Shown here one piece after another: positions 8,645 to 15,399 of a stretch of 64,000 nt of DNA. The DNA is from Streptomyces sp. NBC_01262 (GTDB lineage: Bacteria; Actinomycetota; Actinomycetes; Streptomycetales; Streptomycetaceae), in NCBI RefSeq assembly GCF_036226365.1, contig NZ_CP108462.1, positions 186,001-250,000 of the forward strand, written 5' to 3'. The stretch's first letter is position 1. The number at the start of each line of letters is the position of its first letter. A program made the translations under genes and the position numbers. Below the pieces are notes generated by a model. The model did not search any database. It was not told where the DNA came from and saw only the letters and a program-made list of their open reading frames with translations.

Positions 8645-8966
8645 CACGAAGCGGCCGATGTGGTGCGGCTGCCGCAGCCAGAGGCCGGACGGGCTTGGCG
8701 CCGGTTCTGGTTCCGGTGTTCCATGCGCCGCCAATTGCATCTGATGCGAACTCGCGACGGTACGCGCATCGCTGCGGTCGATGGCAGTAACCACACGCCT
8801 GAACTGCAGAGTTGGCCTGCAACGCAAGCGGCGACAGTAGCGGTGAACGGGGTGTGGTCGCCAGCCGGTGTCACTCGTCCGACTGACTGACCTGCGGATC
8901 GTTCGCCGACTCGCATTGGATGCGGTTATCTCGCATCCAATGCGAGTGACGAAAGGTGGTGGACCG
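8645..8966. other. Non-coding left flank of the outer element
   Basis: No gene is supported here. It contains AATTGCATC at 8733-8741, shared with the left end of the inner element (10006-10014), and the long inverted repeat at 8909-8947. The left boundary of the outer element probably lies in this stretch. Confidence 0.5.
8909..8947. repeat. 16-bp perfect inverted repeat before recombinase A1
   Basis: Arms ACTCGCATTGGATGCG (8909-8924) and CGCATCCAATGCGAGT (8932-8947) around a 7-bp loop, ending 19 bp before the GTG start of the recombinase gene. It could be an operator for the element's HTH protein, a recombinase arm site or a leader hairpin. Its right part TCTCGCATCCAA resembles the inverted right end of the outer element (TCTCGCATCAA). 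Confidence 0.7.
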
Positions 8967-9995
8967 GTGGGGTTCAACGGGCTGACTCTCGGGGTGGCGA
9001 GGCTGCACCTGGTGGATGGGGTCGCGCTGCTGCGGCCGGAGGAACAGGTCTTCACGGCGATGCTGACCGGGTTCAGGAACCAGCAGCTGGCGCGGAACCT
9101 AGCCCGGACGACGGTGGAGGGCCGGGAGAACACGGTCAAGGCGTTCGCCGCCTACGTGAACACCTTCCCATGGCACTGGACGCCGGCGATGGTCGACGAG
9201 TGGCTCGGCGACCTGCGCTCGCTGCGCGACCTGAAGCGCTCCACGATCCGCTCCTACTCCGAGGCGGTACGGGCGTTCTGCCACTTCGTCACCGACCCCC
9301 TCTACGAGTGGGCGGCGACCTGTGAGGAGCGGTTCGGCGCCCACCCGGTGCAGGTCGTGCACGAGTGGAACACGGCGGTGCATGCCCAGGACAACGAGTC
9401 GGATCCGAAGAAGCGGGCGTTCACCAAGGCCGAGCTGCACGCGTTCTTCGCGCACTGCGACGACGAGGTCGCCCGGATCCGGGCCTTCGGCCGCAAGGGG
9501 TGGCTGCCCGCGTTCCGCGACGCCACCTTGTTCAAGACCGCCTACGCCTACGGGCTGCGGCGCAACGAGACGCGGATGCTGGACGCGGCCGACTTCGGGC
9601 GCAACCCGCACGGAGCCGAGTACGGCGAGTTCGGCCGGTGCCAGGTCCGGTTCGGCAAGGCCAAGAAGGGCTCACCGCCCAAGCGCCGCGGCGTGCTGAC
9701 CGTGTTCGACTGGGCCCCCGACATCCTGGACGAGTGGTTCACCGAGGTCCGCCCGCTGTTCGGTACCGACGGCAATCCGGCGGCCTGGCCCTCCGAGCGC
9801 GGGCTGCGGATCGGCTACCAGCGCATCAACTCCCGCTTCATCGCCTACCGCAAGGCCCTGGGTCTGGACGATGGGCTGGATTGCCACTCATTCCGAAGGT
9901 CCTACGTCACCCACCTGATCGAGGATGGCTGGGATCCGCGCTTCGTTCAGGAACAGGTCGGTCACGAGCACGCCAGCACCACCTCCATCTACACC
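8967..9995 (+). pseudogene. Tyrosine recombinase A1 of the outer element, interrupted
   Basis: A TnpA-like recombinase with SAM-like core-binding domain (about residues 25-130) and catalytic domain. Catalytic residues are R198 (GLRRNE), H307 and R310 (CHSFRRS), H333 (GHEHAS) and Y342 (IYT). GTG 8967 is chosen because AAAGGTGGTGG precedes it and the protein then aligns with recombinase A2. After IYT the frame runs on for 33 foreign codons to a stop at 10094, which belong to an inserted element. The missing C-terminal tail is found at 14972-15067. The five catalytic residues survive, but the tail helix that packs in trans between subunits is lost. Confidence 0.8.
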
Positions 9996-10000
9996 AACCC

Positions 10001-10014
10001 TCGGGAATTGCATC
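10001..10014 (+). repeat. Left terminal repeat of the inner element
   Basis: TCGGGAATTGCATC, five bases inside the point where recombinase A1 homology ends. Its first ten bases pair with 14951-14960. AATTGCATC recurs at 8733 in front of the outer element. Confidence 0.5.
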
Positions 10015-10116
10015 AAACGGGCGAGAAGTCGCAGGTCACGTGGTCACGGCGGGAAACGGAAGGGTTCCTCAGCCTCTACAAACTGGCAGCCTGAGCAGGG
10101 CTGTTGCCTAGATGAG

Positions 10117-10149
10117 CCCTTCTGATGCATGATCTGCTCTCCAGAAGGG
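10117..10149. repeat. Inverted repeat before recombinase A2
   Basis: Perfect 8-bp arms CCCTTCTG (10117-10124) and CAGAAGGG (10142-10149), 17-bp loop, ending 10 bp before the GTG. The right arm contains the ribosome-binding purines, so the hairpin could hide the start site or serve as an operator. It occupies the same place as the 8909-8947 repeat before recombinase A1, with unrelated sequence. Confidence 0.6.
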
Positions 10150-10159
10150 ATGGCCTGGA

Positions 10160-11260
10160 GTGGTGCATCAGCGCACGGTGGCCCTGGCCGGGGCGGCCCA
10201 TATGGAGCTCGTCTCCGGTGTGGTTCAGCTGCGTCCGGAGGACGCGATGTTCGACGCGATGCTGAGGGGCTGGCGGGCTCAGCAGAAGTCACGAGGGCTG
10301 AGAGACGACACGATCGACCCGAGGGAACGGCTGATCCGCCGGTTCCTTGAGTTCGCGAACGAGTACCCGTGGCAGTGGACGCCTGCCCACCTGGACGAGT
10401 GGTCGGCATCGTTGACGAGCGAGAGGCACTTGGCGCCCTCCACGATCCGCAGCTACCAGGGGACCGTTCGGCTGTTCACCGAGCTCCTCATCGACGCCCG
10501 CTACGGCTGGGGCACGGCATGCGATGAAGCCTTCGGCGCTTTCCCGGTGGCGATCTGCCATGAGTGGAATACCCTCCCTCACCTGCAGGATTACGAAGGC
10601 GATCCGGAGGCGCGGCCGTTCACGCGGGAAGAGTTGCAGCGCTTCCTCGACTACGCCGACGACCAAGTCGCACGCGCCGTGAAGGCCAAGCGCAAGGGAG
10701 CCCTCGCCGCTTACCGGGACGCCACTCTCTTCAAGGTCATCTACGGGTGGGGTCTTCGCCGGACCGAGACGTCCAAGCTGGACGTGGTCGACTTCGGACG
10801 CAACCCGCAGGCCCGGCAGTTCGGCCGGTACGGCACGCTCAACGTCCGCTACGGCAAGGCGAAGAAGGGCCAGCCGCGGCGGCGGAACGTGCTGTCGGTG
10901 ATGGACTGGGCCGTCGAGGCGGTCGCCGACTACGTCGAGAACGCCCGGCCGCGCTTCGGATTCTCCGACCACCCGGCTCTGTGGATCACCGAGCGCGGGG
11001 GCCGCCTCCAGCCCGGCACCATCAACGACCGGTTCGAGGCATATCGGGACGCTCTGAAGCTCCCAAAAGACCTGACTCCCCACTCAATCCGGCATTCTTA
11101 CGTCACGCATCTGACCGAGGACGGGGTCGATCGGCGCTTCATCCAGCAGCAGGTCGGCCACGAGTGCGACAGCTCCCTGGCCATCTACACGCACGTCAGC
11201 GACGACTTCATGAACACTTCCCTGCACAAGGCACTGGCTCCGGCGTTCGCCGGGTCCTGA
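10160..11260 (+). CDS. Tyrosine recombinase A2 (inner element)
   Basis: A complete 366-residue tyrosine recombinase, close in length to Tn554 TnpA. The N-terminal core-binding domain spans about residues 30-125; the catalytic residues are R200 (GLRRTE), H308 and R311 (PHSIRHS), H334 (GHECDS) and Y343 (IYTHVSDDF). It is clearly related to recombinase A1 along its length (LRPEDAMFDAML, CHEWNT, DFGRNP, YGKAKKG) and represents the active enzyme of the inner element. GTG 10160 follows AGAAGGGA at good spacing. The HTH gene starts 16 bp downstream, so the genes are probably one operon. Confidence 0.9.
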   Translation: MVHQRTVALAGAAHMELVSGVVQLRPEDAMFDAMLRGWRAQQKSRGLRDDTIDPRERLIRRFLEFANEYPWQWTPAHLDEWSASLTSERHLAPSTIRSYQGTVRLFTELLIDARYGWGTACDEAFGAFPVAICHEWNTLPHLQDYEGDPEARPFTREELQRFLDYADDQVARAVKAKRKGALAAYRDATLFKVIYGWGLRRTETSKLDVVDFGRNPQARQFGRYGTLNVRYGKAKKGQPRRRNVLSVMDWAVEAVADYVENARPRFGFSDHPALWITERGGRLQPGTINDRFEAYRDALKLPKDLTPHSIRHSYVTHLTEDGVDRRFIQQQVGHECDSSLAIYTHVSDDFMNTSLHKALAPAFAGS

Positions 11261-11276
11261 CAGGAGGGATCCGGCA

Positions 11277-11639
11277 ATGGCCGCCAAGCTCGACTACCAC
11301 TGGCACCTGCGCAAGGTCATGGCCGGCCGCGGGTTGTTCTCCACAACCGACCTCATCCCTCCGCTCGCCGAACGCGGCATCACCCTGTCGTCGAGCCAGG
11401 TCTACCGGCTCGTCGTCGAGCGACCTGAGCGACTGAGCCTCAAGATCCTCATGGCCCTGCTCGACATCCTCGACTGCACCATGGACGACCTCATCGAGCC
11501 CGTCGCGGCGGCCGGCGCGGTGAAGAAGCCGAAGAGGGCTGCCGCCGGAGGCGGCTCGGCGCCCGATGCGGAGGGGCTTGGCGGGCTGCGGCCAAAGCGG
11601 GCCCGGATCAGGGGTGTGACCGGCCATGACCACCGCTGA
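11277..11639 (+). CDS. Small Cro/C1-type HTH protein (HTH1)
   Basis: A 120-residue protein with one Cro/C1 (HTH_26-like) domain at about residues 8-72: WHLRKVMAGRGLFSTTDLI, GITLSSSQVYRLVVERPERL and ILMALLDILDCTMDDLIEPV. The tail is basic and disordered (KKPKRAAAGGG). It follows recombinase A2 and overlaps the zinc-ribbon gene by 14 bp. A homologue (15064-15399) takes the same position in the outer element. It could be an autoregulator, a directionality factor or a DNA-binding subunit of the recombination complex; sequence alone does not decide. Confidence 0.85.
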   Translation: MAAKLDYHWHLRKVMAGRGLFSTTDLIPPLAERGITLSSSQVYRLVVERPERLSLKILMALLDILDCTMDDLIEPVAAAGAVKKPKRAAAGGGSAPDAEGLGGLRPKRARIRGVTGHDHR

Positions 11640-14052
11640 CCATCTCGACCTCGGCCGTGCCGTCGCCGACCCGACCGGCCTGATCACCGACCTCGTCGCC
11701 GACGTCGAGAAGGAACTCGGCGCGGAGACCATCCGGGCCGTGGTCACCGCGGTCGCGGGCGGCCGCGCGAAGTCACGGCGCCTGGCTGAGGCCCTGGCGA
11801 TGCGGCCCTCCGTCCTGACCGACGGCCGGTCCCCGGCACCCCGGGCCATCGGCGATCTGCTCATCGAGCTCCGCAAGGCCGGCGCCTCGGAGATCTCTCC
11901 GCCGGTCTGCGTCGAGTGCGGCAAGAAGCTGCGAACCCTCCAACGCCAGGGCCAGGACTGGTACTGCTCGGTCTGCGGACAGGAGACCGCTGAGTGCGCC
12001 GCCTGCGGCACCGTCCGACCCGTCGCCTTCCGGGACCGCAAGGGCCTGCTGCGCTGCAAGATGTGTCCCGACAACGACGACCGCGACCCGGTCGACGTCA
12101 TCTACGCGGTGATCACCGGGATCACCCCGGACGCCGACCGTGACGTGATCGCCGATGCCCTCCACCGGTCGGCACCCCACCGTCCCCACTATCGGCAGAG
12201 ACTGGTCTGGGCCCTGGAGGAGAACCCTCGTCTGCTGACCGGGGAGGGATATCTCGCGCCGCATCGCGCCATCCTGCGGTTCATCGACTTGCTGCACGAG
12301 GCCGGCGTCACCGAGATCGTCCGCCCGGCCTGCCCTCGCTGCCACCGGGTGGTGCGCATCGACAAGCCGCTCGACGGGCAGCGGGTCTGCCGCAACTGCA
12401 TCGCCAAGTCCCGCATCGAAGAATGCGTACGCTGCGGTGCTCGGCGCGAACCGGCCACCCGCGACGCCCAGGGCCGACCCCTGTGTCCGGGCTGCCTGAT
12501 CAGAGACCCGGCAAACCGGGAGACCTGCACTGTCTGCGGCGAGTCACGCATGGTCAGTTGCCGCACCACTGACGGACCGATCTGCCCGAACTGCCGTCCC
12601 TTGCCCACGCTGCTCTGCTCGATCTGCGGCCGCACCGCACCCTGCACACTCTCGAAGCTCACCGGCCTGCCCCGCTGCGGCGGCTGCGACCGGCGACCGG
12701 CTCACTGCACCATCTGCGGACGACTCCGCGGCATCCGCTCCGGGACCACCGACGCCCCCGTCTGCGGCCCCTGCACCAAACCGGACCCCGAGCTCTGGCG
12801 CCACTGTCCCGCCTGCGGGCAAGCCGAACGGCTGCAAGCTCCGGGTCCGTGCCCTCACTGCACCCTCAAACAGCGGCTCCACGAGCTTCTCGCCGATGAC
12901 ACCGGCGCCATACCCACGAAACTGCAGGCCCTCCACCAGGCCCTGGCCGGCACCGAACGGGCCGCCACGGCGATGCGCTGGCTCTCCGGCGGCATCGTCT
13001 CCACCGTCCTGTCCGATCTCGGCTCCGGCCGCCGCCCTCTGACGCACGAGGCCCTGGACGAGCTTCCTGAAGGCAAGGGCGTCGAGCACATCCGCAGCGT
13101 CCTCGTCGCCACCGGCGCCCTGCCGCGGCGGGACGAGCAGATGGCCCGTCTCGAACGGCACGTGAAGGATCTCGTCACCTCCCATGCGACCGCCGAGGGA
13201 CGGAAGATCCTGCACCGGTACGCGACCTGGCACCTCCTGCGACGGCTTCGCCGCCGCAGCGGCGGCAAGGAGACAACTCACTCCCAGCTCCAGGTCGCGC
13301 GGCAACATCTGCGGGCAGCCGTCTATCTCCTGAACTGGCTCACGGGCCAGAATCTGACTCTTGCGACCTGCCGACAGGCCGACCTGGAACGCTGGATGAC
13401 CAGCGACGACCTCCGTCTTCGCCAGGAGGCAGGCCACTTCGTGCGCTGGGCCCTCTCCCAGAAGATCACCCGTGATCTCAGCTTCCCGGCCGAGCGATGG
13501 AACGGCCCCTCCCAGCCGATGGACGACGAAGCCCGCTGGGCCACCGCCCGACGCCTACTGCACGACGACACCCTCAAGCCCGAAGACCGCCTTGCCGGAC
13601 TGCTGTTGCTCCTCTATGCCCAATGGCCCGCGGCGATCTCCCGACTCACCATCGACCACATCGACAAGACGGACGGAGCCGTCCGTATCCGCCTCGGCGC
13701 CGTCCCGGTCGAGCTTCCCGCACCTGTCGCTGAACTGGCCCTCCAACAAGTCGCGGCTCGCCGCAGCCACGCCGTCCTCGGCCGGACAGACTCACCCTGG
13801 CTCTTCCCCGGAGGCCAGCCCGGCCGCCCGATCAGTGCCTGGGCCATGGGCGAACGGCTCCGCAAACTCGGTATCCGACTCGCACAAGCCCGCTCAACCG
13901 CGCTGTTCCAGCTCGCCACCGAGCTGCCCGCCGCGGTTCTCGCCCGCACCCTCGGTATCGACATCACCGTCGCCGTCAAATGGCAGCGAGCCGCAGCTGG
14001 CGACTGGGCCGCCTACGCCGCCGACGTCAGCCAACGCGGATGCAGACAGTGA
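11626..14052 (+). CDS. Zinc-ribbon protein with degenerate tyrosine-recombinase fold (ZnR1)
   Basis: An 808-residue protein. Residues about 85-425 hold some eight zinc-ribbon or knuckle units (CVECGKKL, CSVCGQETAECAACG, CPRCHR, CVRCG, CTVCGE, CSICGR, CTICGR, CPACGQ). Residues about 500-620 look like a SAM-like core-binding domain (LATCRQADLERWM). The last 180 residues follow the recombinase catalytic fold (LAGLLLLLYAQWPAAISRL, SPWLFPGGQPGRPI, AAVLARTLGIDITVAVKW) but the catalytic Arg, HxxR and Tyr are not recognisable. It probably binds DNA or the partner recombinase rather than cutting. It shares this architecture with the 15396 gene. Confidence 0.8.
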   Translation: MTTADHLDLGRAVADPTGLITDLVADVEKELGAETIRAVVTAVAGGRAKSRRLAEALAMRPSVLTDGRSPAPRAIGDLLIELRKAGASEISPPVCVECGKKLRTLQRQGQDWYCSVCGQETAECAACGTVRPVAFRDRKGLLRCKMCPDNDDRDPVDVIYAVITGITPDADRDVIADALHRSAPHRPHYRQRLVWALEENPRLLTGEGYLAPHRAILRFIDLLHEAGVTEIVRPACPRCHRVVRIDKPLDGQRVCRNCIAKSRIEECVRCGARREPATRDAQGRPLCPGCLIRDPANRETCTVCGESRMVSCRTTDGPICPNCRPLPTLLCSICGRTAPCTLSKLTGLPRCGGCDRRPAHCTICGRLRGIRSGTTDAPVCGPCTKPDPELWRHCPACGQAERLQAPGPCPHCTLKQRLHELLADDTGAIPTKLQALHQALAGTERAATAMRWLSGGIVSTVLSDLGSGRRPLTHEALDELPEGKGVEHIRSVLVATGALPRRDEQMARLERHVKDLVTSHATAEGRKILHRYATWHLLRRLRRRSGGKETTHSQLQVARQHLRAAVYLLNWLTGQNLTLATCRQADLERWMTSDDLRLRQEAGHFVRWALSQKITRDLSFPAERWNGPSQPMDDEARWATARRLLHDDTLKPEDRLAGLLLLLYAQWPAAISRLTIDHIDKTDGAVRIRLGAVPVELPAPVAELALQQVAARRSHAVLGRTDSPWLFPGGQPGRPISAWAMGERLRKLGIRLAQARSTALFQLATELPAAVLARTLGIDITVAVKWQRAAAGDWAAYAADVSQRGCRQ

Positions 14053-14075
14053 TCAGGCTCGGGCACACTGCGCTG

Positions 14076-14927
14076 ATGAACGCTGATCCAGCCCCGTCTC
14101 CGCAGGAACAGGCCATCCGCCACGTTGCCTCGCTGTCGTCCGGGACCCCGGTCGACCCAGGGTTGCGGGTGACTCTGAACTTTCACCCCGACCGCACAGT
14201 GCGCGGTCGGCCGATCCTGCTCGCGTTGGCTGAGGACGGCACCTATCACTCGCAGTTCGTCACAGGCACCAGCAACGGCGGCTTGACGGCCCACCCCGGC
14301 GGTGACCGATGGCGCTGGGAGAGCCGGATCTTCGGGGGCGCCTACGACCACGAACCCGCACACCAGCGACCTGTCTACGGCGCATTGGACTTCCGGCGCA
14401 AGCCGCTCGGTGGGGCGCCCCGGTTCGGCTCCGCGCACCTTCGGCTGACTGCCGAGACCCTCACCCGAGCCACGTTCTGCTACCCGGACAGCTTCTTCGA
14501 ACCAACGGCCTTCGGAGTTGCGGCCAACTTGTCCCTCGTGGAGCTGGCTGAGAACGACGGCCAGGACGCACTCGACGACTACATCGAGGCACAGGTGCAC
14601 GGTCCACTCATACTGTCCCGCGACGTCGAGGCACTCGTCCTGGACCCGAGCTATCGAGGAACGGACGTGGAAGCCGCCGCCCGCCGCCTGCCATGTCGGC
14701 TCGACTGGCACCCGGGACTCCGACTCACCGTCGAAGAACTCGCACTCCACCCGGACTACCGCGGACAAGAGTACGTCGACCTGGGCGCGGAGATTGCCGT
14801 CGACGGTTACCTCAATCCCCGGATCATCGGTGACGCCGCACGCACCGGATTCCATGACCAACAGGCGCTCAAGAAGGTGTGGCACTGCCTGGCACGCTTC
14901 GGAACATCCGAGCAACGCAACGCGTGA
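14076..14927 (+). CDS. DUF3626 family protein (element cargo)
   Basis: A 283-residue protein matching the DUF3626 family: LRVTLNFHPDR, TGTSNGGLTAHPGGDRWRWE, RIFGGAYDHE, RPVYGALDF, APRFGSAHLRL and RATFCYPDSF. The biochemical function is unknown. The C-terminal part (DVEALVLDPSYRGTDVEAAA) is also family-like. It lies 24 bp after ZnR1 and just before the right end of the inner element, so it is read as cargo. An in-frame ATG at 14040 overlapping ZnR1 is an alternative start; neither has a strong ribosome-binding site. Confidence 0.8.
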   Translation: MNADPAPSPQEQAIRHVASLSSGTPVDPGLRVTLNFHPDRTVRGRPILLALAEDGTYHSQFVTGTSNGGLTAHPGGDRWRWESRIFGGAYDHEPAHQRPVYGALDFRRKPLGGAPRFGSAHLRLTAETLTRATFCYPDSFFEPTAFGVAANLSLVELAENDGQDALDDYIEAQVHGPLILSRDVEALVLDPSYRGTDVEAAARRLPCRLDWHPGLRLTVEELALHPDYRGQEYVDLGAEIAVDGYLNPRIIGDAARTGFHDQQALKKVWHCLARFGTSEQRNA

Positions 14928-14943
14928 TCAGGCACGCATTCGG

Positions 14944-14971
14944 ACAGTTCCAATACCCGACTCCACCATTA
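14944..14971 (+). repeat. Right end of the inner element
   Basis: The segment begins ACAGTTCCAATACCCGA and continues CTCCACCATTA up to the resumed recombinase frame. It aligns with the site at 17643 (ACAGTTGAATACGCGA, GCCCACCAGTAT) at most positions and contains the right terminal repeat CAATACCCGA. Confidence 0.6.
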
Positions 14972-15067
14972 TGCGTCTCCTCGGACTTCCGCACCCGCAC
15001 TCTGCGTCGGCACCTGGACGCCACCATCGCCGCGGCCCTCCAGACCCAGAACGGGAAGCAGGCATGA
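14972..15067 (+). pseudogene. Displaced C-terminal tail of recombinase A1
   Basis: About 31 codons reading CVSSDFRTRTLRRHLDATI and then AAALQTQNGKQA to a TGA at 15065. They correspond to the segment after the catalytic Tyr in recombinase A2 (THVSDDFMNTSLHKALA). Joined to 9995, the frame restores a full-length recombinase ending in an ATGA overlap with the HTH2 gene. Confidence 0.75.
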
Positions 15068-15399
15068 AGCGCAAGGTCGGCTACACCTGGCGGCTGCGCG
15101 AGGTGATGGCCTCGCACCGCGTCTTCACCGGCACCGAACTGGTGCCGCTGCTGCGCGAGCGGGGCATCGGCCTGTCCGCCTCCCAGGTCCACCGCCTGGT
15201 CTCCGGCACCCCCGAGCGGCTGTCGCTGCAGGTCCTGTCCGCGCTCTGCGACATCCTCTCCTGCACCCCCGCCGACCTAGTGGCCACCACCGCCGAGAAC
15301 GCCGGCGTCCGCAAGACAGCAACCGGCGACCTGCCCGCTCCGTCCGCGGACGTCGCGAAACTTCGGCCCCGCGCGGCCCGCATCCTGCCCGACGCATGA
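15064..15399 (+). CDS. Small Cro/C1-type HTH protein (HTH2, outer element)
   Basis: A 111-residue homologue of HTH1: YTWRLREVMASHRVFTGTEL, GIGLSASQVHRLVSGTPERL, VLSALCDILSCTPADLVATT, then a short Ala/Pro-rich tail. Its ATG overlaps the stop of the displaced recombinase A1 tail, and its stop overlaps the ATG of the zinc-ribbon gene, so in the uninterrupted element the three genes were translationally coupled. It has lost its original upstream gene and now lies behind the right end of the inner element. Confidence 0.85.
   Translation: MKRKVGYTWRLREVMASHRVFTGTELVPLLRERGIGLSASQVHRLVSGTPERLSLQVLSALCDILSCTPADLVATTAENAGVRKTATGDLPAPSADVAKLRPRAARILPDA

Larger units (their letters stand above)
9996..14971 (+). 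mobile_element. Inner recombinase-HTH-zinc-ribbon element with DUF3626 cargo
   Basis: This block interrupts recombinase A1 directly after its Tyr-Thr codons (9990-9995). Downstream the A1 frame resumes at 14972 with VSSDF and RTRTLRRHLDATIAAAL, the counterpart of VSDDF and MNTSLHKALAPAF in recombinase A2. The ends carry an imperfect terminal inverted repeat: TCGGGAATTG (10001-10010) and CAATACCCGA (14951-14960; inverted TCGGGTATTG, 9 of 10 bases). No target duplication is seen. The extra bases at the right edge could be a coupling sequence as in Tn554 or Tn916. Confidence 0.65.

Noticed and set aside
10005..10094. C-terminal 30 codons of the interrupted recombinase A1 frame
   Set aside because: They have no counterpart in recombinase A2 and lie inside the inner element; not part of the original protein.
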